A DNA stretch of 64,000 bases from Cypionkella sp. (GTDB lineage: Bacteria > Pseudomonadota > Alphaproteobacteria > Rhodobacterales > Rhodobacteraceae), in NCBI GenBank assembly GCA_023255415.1, contig JALRIN010000011.1:12348-76347 (forward strand). Direction: 5' to 3'. A program made the translations under genes and the position numbers. The notes beneath the pieces were generated by a model that worked only from the letters and a program-made list of their open reading frames with translations, had not been told where the DNA came from and did not search any database. The first letter of the stretch is position 1. Every line of letters begins with the position of its first letter. Shown here piece after piece: positions 8,199 to 15,650 of the stretch.

Positions 8199-9580
8199 AG
8201 CGCAATCCTTTCGCGGATCAGGGCTTGCAGCGCGCCCAAGTCATTGGTCACGCGCGTCATGCGTTCGGGGCGGTCAAACAAATCAGCCATGCGGGCGGGC
8301 AAGGCGGGCCTTGTGCCCATCGCAGCCTCGACCGCATCGGGGAATTTCGCCGGATGCGCGGTTGCCAGCGTGATCATCGGCACTTGGCCCAGATGCTCTT
8401 CAGCAACCTTGACGCCCACGGCGCTGTGCGGGCACAACACCTCGCCGGTTGTGGCATAGGCATGGGTGATAGTGGCGCGAGTTTCGTCCTCAGAGCAGCG
8501 GCCCGAGGCAAAGGTTTCGCGCAGCATCTGCAAAGCCCCTTGCGAGATACTGAAACCGCCGGTCTTCATCTCATCCATCAGCGCCGCAACCGCAGCGCCG
8601 TCGCGACCATAAGCATCGAACAAAGCCCGCTCAAAGTTCGACGAGACCTGAATATCCATCGACGGGCTGATCGACGGCTTTACGCCGTTGGTCTTATAGT
8701 CACCCGATTTGATCGCACGATCCAGAATGTCGTTCTGGTTGGTGGCGATCACCAATTTCTCGATCGGCAGGCCCATTTTGCGCGCGATATAGCCGGCAAA
8801 GATGTCGCCGAAATTGCCGGTGGGCACGGTGAAAGACACCGGCCGCGCGGGTGCACCCAGGCTGACCGCCGCGCTAAAGTAATAGACCACCTGCGCCAGA
8901 ACCCGCGCCCAATTTATGCTGTTCACCCCCGCAAGCCGCACGCCATCCCGAAAGTCAAAATCGTTGAACATATCTTTGACGCGCGCCTGACAATCGTCAA
9001 AATCGCCGTCCATCGCCAGCGCATGCACATTCGCCTCGACAGGCGTGGTCATCTGACGGCGCTGCACATCAGACACGCGGCCATGCGGGTAAAGGATGAA
9101 CAGATCCACATTGGCAAGACCGCGAAAGGCCTCCATCGCCGCCGACCCGGTATCGCCCGAGGTGGCCCCAACAATGGTGATCCGCGCGCCGGTTTTGGCA
9201 AGAGCGGCCTGCATCATCTGACCGATCAGCTGCATGGCAAAGTCTTTGAAAGCCAGGGTCGGGCCGTGAAACAGTTCAAGCAGGAAATGATTCGGCCCCA
9301 ACTGCACCAGCGGCGCGCGGGCGGCGTGGCCAAAGCCCTTATAGGCGTTCGACAAAAGCACCTTGAATTCCACATCGCCAAAGGTATCGCCGATAAAGGG
9401 GCGCATCACCCGATAGGCGATTTCCTCATAGGGCAGGCCTGCCAAGGCTGCGATCTCGGCATGGGTCATCTGCAGCACGACTTCGGGCACATAAAGCCCA
9501 CCGTCGCGCGCCAGCCCCGTCATCATCGCTTCGCCAAAGTTCAAAACCGGAGCCGCGCCCCGCGTCGAGATATACCGCAT
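8195..9580 (-). CDS. thrC: Threonine synthase
   Basis: ThrC converts O-phosphohomoserine to threonine using PLP, the last step of threonine synthesis. The 461-residue protein begins MRYISTRGAAPVLNFGEAMM, has the PLP lysine in GPTLAFKDFAMQLIG and the VGATSGDTGSAAMEAFRG phosphate-binding loop, and shows SFTVPTGNFGDIFAGYIARK near the middle. The length is typical for the class without the N-terminal regulatory extension. It follows surf1 by 9 nt and is coupled to the M16 peptidase downstream. Confidence 0.96.
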   Translation of the reverse strand: MRYISTRGAAPVLNFGEAMMTGLARDGGLYVPEVVLQMTHAEIAALAGLPYEEIAYRVMRPFIGDTFGDVEFKVLLSNAYKGFGHAARAPLVQLGPNHFLLELFHGPTLAFKDFAMQLIGQMMQAALAKTGARITIVGATSGDTGSAAMEAFRGLANVDLFILYPHGRVSDVQRRQMTTPVEANVHALAMDGDFDDCQARVKDMFNDFDFRDGVRLAGVNSINWARVLAQVVYYFSAAVSLGAPARPVSFTVPTGNFGDIFAGYIARKMGLPIEKLVIATNQNDILDRAIKSGDYKTNGVKPSISPSMDIQVSSNFERALFDAYGRDGAAVAALMDEMKTGGFSISQGALQMLRETFASGRCSEDETRATITHAYATTGEVLCPHSAVGVKVAEEHLGQVPMITLATAHPAKFPDAVEAAMGTRPALPARMADLFDRPERMTRVTNDLGALQALIRERIAL

Positions 9581-9589
9581 CTGTTGCCC

Positions 9590-10261
9590 TTAACTCTTTT
9601 GTCGCGTGATACGCCAGACAAGCCCCGCTGTCATCAGCGTCCAAACCAAAGCCAGCAAAAACCAGGTGATCGCATAGCCCCAATGGTCGTTGGGAATAGA
9701 GGCCGTGTCCACCGGCATCGGCGCAATGCCGTCGCCCGTGGGCGCGCGCGCAACGATGATCACGGGTTCGGTGTGTAAAACGGCCGCCATTGCATCGGCA
9801 TCGCGGGCAAACCAAAGCCCGGTCTTGGCATCAGGCGGCGGCGTATAGGCGTTGGAATCGCGCGGCCACATCAGATTGCCAAGGATTTTAACATCCGTCA
9901 CGGTCAGGGCTTTGTGCTTGTCATCATCGACCAAAAAGCCGCGATCCACCAGCAACCGCCGCCCATCGGTGGTTTGCAGCACCGAAATAACCTGCACCCC
10001 TGCGCCGATCATCGCCTGACCCGACAACACATAAAGCCGCTCGCCGGTAAAGCGGCCCTCGGCGGTGACGGGGTGATAGCGATCGCGCTCGCGGTCAAAG
10101 CTTTGCGGCACCGGCTCGGCAGGGCTGGAAATGCCCGCCGTCATCTCATCCAGTTGCGCGCGCTTTTCATACATGCGCCCGATCTGCCAAGTGCCCAGGC
10201 TGCACAGGAACACAACCCCCGCCAAACCCAGCAAAACTGCAGAAACCAAACGGAACTTCAT
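9590..10261 (-). CDS. SURF1 family cytochrome c oxidase assembly protein
   Basis: The 223-residue protein has the SURF1 topology: an N-terminal membrane helix (LVSAVLLGLAGVVFLCSLG), a periplasmic domain with the family blocks GRFTGERLYVLSG and VDRGFL, and a C-terminal helix (YAITWFLLALVWTLMTAGLVW). SURF1 supports haem a insertion into subunit I of aa3 oxidase. It follows ctaE, as in Paracoccus and Rhodobacter. Confidence 0.9.
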   Translation of the reverse strand: MKFRLVSAVLLGLAGVVFLCSLGTWQIGRMYEKRAQLDEMTAGISSPAEPVPQSFDRERDRYHPVTAEGRFTGERLYVLSGQAMIGAGVQVISVLQTTDGRRLLVDRGFLVDDDKHKALTVTDVKILGNLMWPRDSNAYTPPPDAKTGLWFARDADAMAAVLHTEPVIIVARAPTGDGIAPMPVDTASIPNDHWGYAITWFLLALVWTLMTAGLVWRITRQKS

Positions 10262-10269
10262 CGGTGATC

Positions 10270-10311
10270 CTTAAACGAAAGACGCGGGCCAAGGCAGAAG
10301 CCCAGCCCGCG
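10270..10311 (-). terminator. Weak intercistronic hairpin between ctaE and surf1
   Basis: Read on the minus strand, CGCGGGC and GCCCGCG (7 bp, 15-nt loop) are followed by TCTTTCGTTT. It could attenuate transcription after ctaE or stabilise the upstream mRNA. The tail is not a clean U-run, so the call is tentative. Confidence 0.35.
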
Positions 10312-10332
10312 CTTTTGGTCATGTGGCAGGGC

Positions 10333-11136
10333 TTACTGGCCCCAGATGTAGACGGAGGCGAACAAGAACAACCAGACCACATCAACAAAGTGCCAATACC
10401 AGGCAGCGGCTTCAAAGCCGACGTGCTGTTCAGCGGTGAAGTGGCCCTTATAGGTGCGGATCAGACAGACAGTCAAAAAGATCGTGCCGATGATCACGTG
10501 AAAGCCATGAAAGCCGGTCGCCATAAAGAACGAAGCGCCATAGATATTGCCGGCAAAGCCAAAGGCCGCATGGCTGTATTCATAGGCCTGAAAGAAGGTG
10601 AACAAAGCGCCCAAAGCGATCGACAGGATCAAGCCCTGCTTGATCGCCGCGCGGTTGTTGTTCTCATGCACCAAAGCGTGGTGCGCCCAAGTCGCCGCAC
10701 AGCCCGAGCACAGCAGGATCAACGTGTTGATCAGCGGCAGGTGCCATGGGTCAAATGTGGTGATGCCTTCTGGCGGCCAGATGCCATCCTGCAGCGGCGA
10801 CAAAGGCCCCATGGGGTAAAGCGCGTGCTTGAAGAAAGTCCAGAACCAGGCGGCAAAGAACATCACTTCGGACATGATGAACAAGATGAAACCATAGCGC
10901 AGGCCAATGCGAACCACTGGTGTATGATCGCCGGTCTGGCCTTCATGCACCACTTCTGACCACCAAGAGAACATGGTGTAAAGCACGCCAGCAAAGCCGA
11001 TCAGCCCCACATAAGGCGCCGAGCCGTGCATCCAAAGCACCGCACCATAAAGCATAACAAAGGCGCTTGCCGAGCCGAAGAACGGCCAGATCGACGGCGG
11101 AAGAATATGATAATCGTGGTTCTTGGCGTGGGCCAT
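10333..11136 (-). CDS. ctaE: Cytochrome c oxidase subunit III
   Basis: The 267-residue integral membrane protein starts AHAKNHDYHILPPSIWPFFG and has seven predicted hydrophobic helices with the family motifs FWTFFKHALYPMGP, TFFQAYEY and GFHGFHVIIGTIFL. It is subunit III of the aa3-type proton-pumping oxidase, where it stabilises the catalytic core. It is the fifth gene of the ctaC-ctaB-small ORF-ctaG-ctaE operon; subunit I (ctaD) is not in the window, as is usual in this order. Confidence 0.96.
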   Translation of the reverse strand: MAHAKNHDYHILPPSIWPFFGSASAFVMLYGAVLWMHGSAPYVGLIGFAGVLYTMFSWWSEVVHEGQTGDHTPVVRIGLRYGFILFIMSEVMFFAAWFWTFFKHALYPMGPLSPLQDGIWPPEGITTFDPWHLPLINTLILLCSGCAATWAHHALVHENNNRAAIKQGLILSIALGALFTFFQAYEYSHAAFGFAGNIYGASFFMATGFHGFHVIIGTIFLTVCLIRTYKGHFTAEQHVGFEAAAWYWHFVDVVWLFLFASVYIWGQ

Positions 11137-11162
11137 GGTCGGGTTCCCTCGGTTTCTTATCG

Positions 11163-11735
11163 TTAGTTTACGGGCGTCGCGGGGGCAGTTTCAAGCGATG
11201 CTTGCTTCTGTTCCTCGGTCAGCGGTGTTTCGTGAAAGGTATAGGACAGAGTGATCTCTTTGATCAACTTGGCTTCTTTGTCTTGCATGATATCAGGGTC
11301 AACAAAGAAGGTCACCGGCATCAAAACCCGCTCGTGCGGTTTCAAGATTTGCTCGGTAAAGCAGAAACACTCGATCTTGGTGAAATAGCCACCCGCCTGA
11401 TCGGGGGTGACGTTATAGCTGGCTGTGCCGGCAATGGTGCGGTCGGTTGGGTTATAAGCCTCGTAAAACGCAAGGCCAGTCTCGCCGATCCGCACTTCCA
11501 TCGACGGAACCTGTGGGTGAAATTCCCAAGGCATGCCCGCCTCTAGCGAGCCGTCAAAGCGGATCTTCACCACATCCTGCAAGATCACATCAGGGGCTTT
11601 TTCGGCAACTGATGTGGTGCCTGCAAAGCCCGTGGTGCGGCAGAACCAATTGTAAAACGGCACGGCCGCAAAACTCAGCGACAGCATCACCGCAGCGATG
11701 CCAAGCAATCCATAAGCGATGCGGTTCTTGTTCAT
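11163..11735 (-). CDS. ctaG: Cytochrome c oxidase assembly protein CtaG (Cox11)
   Basis: Cox11/CtaG delivers copper to the CuB site of subunit I. The 190-residue protein has a single N-terminal membrane anchor (YGLLGIAAVMLSLSFAAVPF), followed by FCRTTGFAGTT, the copper-binding CFCFTEQ motif around residue 120, and the family end MPVTFFVDPDI. Its ATG overlaps the stop of the upstream small ORF (ATGA). Confidence 0.95.
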   Translation of the reverse strand: MNKNRIAYGLLGIAAVMLSLSFAAVPFYNWFCRTTGFAGTTSVAEKAPDVILQDVVKIRFDGSLEAGMPWEFHPQVPSMEVRIGETGLAFYEAYNPTDRTIAGTASYNVTPDQAGGYFTKIECFCFTEQILKPHERVLMPVTFFVDPDIMQDKEAKLIKEITLSYTFHETPLTEEQKQASLETAPATPVN

Positions 11736-11926
11736 GGCTTTGGCACAATCGGTTGCGTGGACCCCAGCAGACCCGGCGCATCATTGGCGTGCATCATGTC
11801 GCCATTGGTCACCTTGACCACCGTCAGCGCAAAAACCAGCGCCACAAAGCAGCCCAAGACCACCCCAACGCCAAGATTGCGCGAAAACCGGCGCTTATAA
11901 ATCTCGTGGTCAGGTTTGAACGTCAT
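11732..11926 (-). CDS. Small single-span membrane protein of the cta operon (CoxF-like)
   Basis: This 64-residue protein (MTFKPDHEIYKRRFSRNLGV) has one hydrophobic helix (VGVVLGCFVALVFALTVVKV) and a short polar tail. A small ORF of this size sits between ctaB and ctaG in many Rhodobacterales and is sometimes named coxF. Its role is presumed to be oxidase assembly, from context only. The ATG at 11926 follows the ctaB stop by 1 nt, and the stop overlaps the ctaG ATG. A longer in-frame extension upstream is antisense-like and rejected. Confidence 0.8.
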   Translation of the reverse strand: MTFKPDHEIYKRRFSRNLGVGVVLGCFVALVFALTVVKVTNGDMMHANDAPGLLGSTQPIVPKP

Positions 11927-11927
11927 C

Positions 11928-12860
11928 TTACCAGCCTCCAAAACCATAGGGACGCAGCGCAGCCTCGGCCAGCAATGCCCCGAAATGCAGGAAGAGATAC
12001 AACAGCGAGAAGCGGAACACCGATTTCTCGACCTTGTATTTATCAGCCGCCGCTTGGTCTTCATCGCGACGCCAAATTCGGTAGGCCCCGCGCAGGAATT
12101 CAGCATTCAGCAAGACCGCAACCGCCAGATAGATCGGCCCGCCAATCGAGGTGAAAGCCGTGGCAATCGCAAAGGGCACCAAAGCGATGGTGTAAAGAAT
12201 GATGTGCTTGCGAGTAGATTTCTTGCCATGCGTCACCGTCAACATCGGCACGCCAGCTTGGGAATAATCTTCGTTCATAAACAGGGCCAGAGCCCAGAAA
12301 TGTGGCGGCGTCCACATAAAGATCAACATGAACATCAGGCAAGCTTCAACCGAGATATGCCCCGTCGCCGCAACCCAACCGATCATCGGCGGGAAGGCCC
12401 CCGCAGCGCCACCGATCACGATGTTCTGCGGCGTCGAGCGTTTCAGCCACATCGAATAAACCACGGCATAAAAGAAGATCGTAAAGGCCAGCAAAGCCCC
12501 CGCCAGAATATTGGTCGCAAGCGCCAGCATCACAACGGAGATGCCCGACAAAGCCAGCCCAACGCCCAGCGCCTCTCCAGCCTCGACCTTGCCCGCAGGC
12601 ACTGGCCGCGACTTGGTGCGGCGCATGATCGCGTCAATATCGGCGTCCCACCACATATTCAGCGCACCCGAAGCCCCTGCCCCCAGCGCGATAAACAAAA
12701 TCGCGGCAAAGCCCACGACCGGATGCAGATGCACAGGTGCCACCAACAGCCCGACAAGCGCGGTAAAGACCACAAGCGACATCACGCGCGGCTTTAACAG
12801 CTGCACGAAATCGCCAAAGCCTGCTTCTTTCATGTCGTCAAAGGACCGTGTGTCGGCCAT
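11928..12860 (-). CDS. ctaB: Protohaem IX farnesyltransferase (haem O synthase)
   Basis: CtaB attaches farnesyl to haem b to make haem O for the aa3 oxidase. The 310-residue UbiA-family membrane enzyme has the Asp-rich motif NMWWDADIDAIMRRT and the second block YSMWLKRSTPQNIVIGG, with multiple hydrophobic helices. The start at 12860 (MADTRSFDDMKEAGFGDFVQ) matches the family; the upstream in-frame sequence overlaps the ctaC 3' region and is not conserved-looking. The second gene of the operon, 67 nt after ctaC. Confidence 0.95.
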   Translation of the reverse strand: MADTRSFDDMKEAGFGDFVQLLKPRVMSLVVFTALVGLLVAPVHLHPVVGFAAILFIALGAGASGALNMWWDADIDAIMRRTKSRPVPAGKVEAGEALGVGLALSGISVVMLALATNILAGALLAFTIFFYAVVYSMWLKRSTPQNIVIGGAAGAFPPMIGWVAATGHISVEACLMFMLIFMWTPPHFWALALFMNEDYSQAGVPMLTVTHGKKSTRKHIILYTIALVPFAIATAFTSIGGPIYLAVAVLLNAEFLRGAYRIWRRDEDQAAADKYKVEKSVFRFSLLYLFLHFGALLAEAALRPYGFGGW

Positions 12861-12887
12861 GTCATCCTGGCTTTCTGATAAGACCAA

Positions 12888-12903
12888 GGCCCCGCAAGGG
12901 GCC
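12888..12903 (-). other. Perfect intercistronic stem-loop between ctaC and ctaB
   Basis: GGCCCC and GGGGCC form a 6-bp perfect stem with a 4-nt loop between the ctaC stop and ctaB start. There is no U-run, so it is more likely an mRNA stabiliser or processing signal than a terminator. Confidence 0.5.
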
Positions 12904-12927
12904 CCGGCGCTTGATGTCAAGCTCGGC

Positions 12928-13758
12928 TTAGTTCGACGCCAGAACGACGTTGCCGCCCTTGGCCTGCTCGACCCATTTGTCATAGGCCTCTTGGCTTACA
13001 ACCTTGACCGTGATCGGCATATAGGCGTGATCCTTGCCGCAAAGCGTGGTGCACTGGCCAAAGTAGATGCCTTCTTTTTCCGCCGTGAACCACAGCTGGC
13101 CCAAACGACCGGGAACCGCCGATTGCATCACCCCAAAAGCTGGCATCGCCCAAGCGTGGATCACATCCGCGCCGGTCACCTGCACAACGATCTTTTTGCC
13201 AACCGGGATCACAACTGCGGTATCAGTCGCCAAAAGATAATCTTCCTTGCGATAACCAGCTGCTTCAAGCTGGTCTTTTTCCAGACGGAAGCTGTCAAAG
13301 GCCACGCCTTGATCGGGATATTCATAAGACCAATACCACTGGTTGCCAGTGGCTTTGATGGTGATATCAGCGACAGGAATTTCTTGCTGCTTGAACAGCG
13401 CAGGCAATGAGAACGAGCCGATGAACACAAGGATCAGGATCGGGATCAGGGTCCATGCAATTTCAAGCGGCGTGTTATGAGTAAACTTCGCCGGAGTCGG
13501 ATTGGCTTTTTGATTAAAGCGCACCATGATATACAGCAACAACGCGGTCACGAAGATCACGATTGCGGTGATGATCACCAGGATCGTGTGATCAAGCCAC
13601 TGCAGATCGCGCGCGATGTCGGTCGCAGCAAACTGGTGCTCTGTCCCCTTCGGAACTGGGGCACCGATGATTTCCAAAGCCTGCGCCAGAGCGGCACCGG
13701 GCAACACCATGCCAAGACCTGCAGCAACACTGGCTTTCAAAGTGGACAGTAGACGCAT
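12928..13758 (-). CDS. ctaC: Cytochrome c oxidase subunit II
   Basis: Subunit II accepts electrons from cytochrome c at its CuA centre. The 276-residue precursor has a signal peptide (SVAAGLGMVLPGAALAQ), two membrane helices, the aromatic patch GNQWYWSYEYPD, and the CuA motif GQCTTLCGKDHAYMPI with both Cys, His and Met ligands. Two ATGs stand close together. The one at 13758 is chosen because GGGA is 7 nt away, whereas for the ATG at 13764 it is almost adjacent. It heads the cta operon. Confidence 0.95.
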   Translation of the reverse strand: MRLLSTLKASVAAGLGMVLPGAALAQALEIIGAPVPKGTEHQFAATDIARDLQWLDHTILVIITAIVIFVTALLLYIMVRFNQKANPTPAKFTHNTPLEIAWTLIPILILVFIGSFSLPALFKQQEIPVADITIKATGNQWYWSYEYPDQGVAFDSFRLEKDQLEAAGYRKEDYLLATDTAVVIPVGKKIVVQVTGADVIHAWAMPAFGVMQSAVPGRLGQLWFTAEKEGIYFGQCTTLCGKDHAYMPITVKVVSQEAYDKWVEQAKGGNVVLASN

Positions 13759-13900
13759 TTTCATTTCCCGTATCAAAGGGCGACGCAACGCCGCCTTTTC
13801 GACCATACCCGAGTGTCGAGCAGAATCCGATGTTTCTGGTGATCCTGAAACCATATTAGCCGCAAGACGACAAGAGAAAGCTGCGACAAATCGGCCCTAT

Positions 13901-13914
13901 ATGATCCAGATCAA
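13901..13914. promoter_or_regulatory. Candidate FNR/FnrL-type box upstream of ctaC
   Basis: ATGATccagATCAA differs at one outer base from the FNR-family consensus TTGAT-N4-ATCAA. It lies 143 bp upstream of the ctaC start in the 351-bp gap between ctaC and tldD (13759-14109). Oxygen control of terminal oxidase genes by FnrL is established in Rhodobacter; applying it here is inference. The rest of the gap shows no clear feature. Confidence 0.4.
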
Positions 13915-14109
13915 AGCAATTTCTTTCAGCCATGGCGCAGCGATCCACGCAAACCCCCTGTCAATCCAAGCCAGAAGAGGCAGATTGCCGCAGTCACACG
14001 CGAAATTCGCGACACGCCTTGGCCGCTTGGCTTGCGATCACAGCCCCCAGGGCCTAAGTTTGCCCCAAAGGCTCGGCAAAGCGCTGACCCGCAACAGGAA
14101 AGCCCGCGC

Positions 14110-15531
14110 ATGACCGATGCTCCCTTCCGCCCGTTCGAGACCCATGTCGACGAAGCCCAGGCCCTTGCCACCCTGCGCGCCGCCACCGCTGGCGCCGATG
14201 ATGGCGAGCTGTTTTTTGAACGCCGCCGCTCGGAAGCCATCGTTTTGGATGACGGCCGCATCAAAACCGCCAGCTATGACGCCTCCGAAGGCTTTGGTTT
14301 GCGCGCCGTGCGCGGCGAGGTGGCAGGCTATGCCCATTCCACCGAGATCAGCGAAAAATCCCTGCTGCGCGCAGCAGAAACCGCGCGGCTTGCGGTGGGC
14401 GCAGGCGGTGGCACTTTGGCCGAAGCGCCCGCGCGCAGCAATGTCAAACTCTACGGCGATGCCGACCCGATGGCCGATGCCGCCTTTGCCGTAAAAATCG
14501 ACCTGCTAAAGGAAATCGACGCTTTTGCCCGCGCGCTCGATCCCCGCGTGGTGCAGGTGTCGGCGGTGATCTCGGCGGGGCTGCAAGAGGTCGAAATCCT
14601 GCGCCCCGAAGGCCTGCGCTATTCCGATGTGCGTCCAATGGCGCGGATGAATGTCTCGGTGATTGTTGATGACAAAGGCCGGCGCGAATCTGGCGGCACG
14701 GGCGGCGGCGGCCGCTTTGGGCTGGCGGGATTGATGCAGCCAAGCCATTGGCAACCCCTGCTGCGCGAGGCCCTGCGCATCGCCCTTGTCAACCTTGATG
14801 CCCTGCCCGCACCTGCAGGGATCATGGATGTGGTGCTTGGCCCAGGCTGGCCCGGCATCTTGCTGCACGAAGCCATCGGCCACGGGCTGGAAGGCGACTT
14901 CAACCGCAAGAAAACCTCGGCCTTCGCCGGGCTGATGGGGCAAATGATCGCCGCCCCCGGCGTCACCGTGCTCGATGATGGCACCATCCCCAACCGCCGC
15001 GGCTCAATCTCGATCGACGACGAAGGCACGCCCTCGGCTAAAAACACCCTGATCGAAGACGGCCGCCTGGTCGGCTTCATGCAAGACCGCCAAAACGCTC
15101 GCCTGATGGGGGTGGCGCCAACCGGCAACGGGCGGCGCGAAAGCTACGCCCATATCCCGATGCCGCGGATGACCAATACCTATATGCTCTCGGGCCCAGA
15201 TGACCCCGCAGGCATCGTAGCCAGCCTGAAAGACGGCATTTACGCGGTCGGCTTCGGCGGCGGCCAAGTCGATATCACCAACGGCAAATTCGTGTTCTCT
15301 TGCACCGAAGCCTACCGCGTGCGCAACGGCGTGGTGGGCGAGGCCGTAAAAGGCGCCACCCTGATCGGCGACGGTGCAACCGCGCTCAAACAGATCCGCG
15401 CCATCGGCAACGATCTGGCACTCGACCCCGGCATCGGCAATTGCGGCAAATCAGGCCAATGGGTGCCGGTCGGCGTCGGCCAACCCACTCTGCTGATTGG
15501 CGGCCTCACCATCGGCGGCTCGCAAACCTAA
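14110..15531 (+). CDS. tldD: Metalloprotease TldD
   Basis: TldD, with its partner TldE/PmbA, forms a zinc protease that degrades unfolded peptides and matures some modified peptides. The 473-residue protein has the active site HEAIGHGLEGD at about residues 253-263, the glycine-rich GGTGGGGRFG and the C-terminal GNCGKSGQ block. The ATG at 14110 follows AGGAAAG. An upstream in-frame extension to 14032 lacks similarity. No pmbA is nearby, which is normal. Confidence 0.95.
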   Translation: MTDAPFRPFETHVDEAQALATLRAATAGADDGELFFERRRSEAIVLDDGRIKTASYDASEGFGLRAVRGEVAGYAHSTEISEKSLLRAAETARLAVGAGGGTLAEAPARSNVKLYGDADPMADAAFAVKIDLLKEIDAFARALDPRVVQVSAVISAGLQEVEILRPEGLRYSDVRPMARMNVSVIVDDKGRRESGGTGGGGRFGLAGLMQPSHWQPLLREALRIALVNLDALPAPAGIMDVVLGPGWPGILLHEAIGHGLEGDFNRKKTSAFAGLMGQMIAAPGVTVLDDGTIPNRRGSISIDDEGTPSAKNTLIEDGRLVGFMQDRQNARLMGVAPTGNGRRESYAHIPMPRMTNTYMLSGPDDPAGIVASLKDGIYAVGFGGGQVDITNGKFVFSCTEAYRVRNGVVGEAVKGATLIGDGATALKQIRAIGNDLALDPGIGNCGKSGQWVPVGVGQPTLLIGGLTIGGSQT

Positions 15532-15565
15532 AGACACAGCATTTGAAACAAATTTAGCTAAAATT

Positions 15566-15648
15566 GTTTCATCTGTCCAAAAATATCCCACGGGGGGAAG
15601 GCTGCAAAGGCGCTTGCGTCTTTGCAGCCTTGGGGGTGTGAAACCCCC
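15566..15648 (-). repeat. Dispersed intergenic element, copy B (two hairpins plus conserved tail)
   Basis: Read on the minus strand it has a G-rich palindrome, a perfect 10-bp stem (GGCTGCAAAG / CTTTGCAGCC, 15600-15629), then the tail GGGATATTTTTGGACAGATGAAAC. It is the closest relative of copy A. It separates the convergent genes tldD and tex and could act as a bidirectional terminator. Confidence 0.75.
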
Positions 15649-15650
15649 TC

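Noticed and set aside
7053..9778. Two long plus-strand frames (468 and 517 codons) opposite the M16 peptidase, thrC and surf1
   Set aside because: Their translations show no family motifs, and the minus-strand genes are unambiguous.
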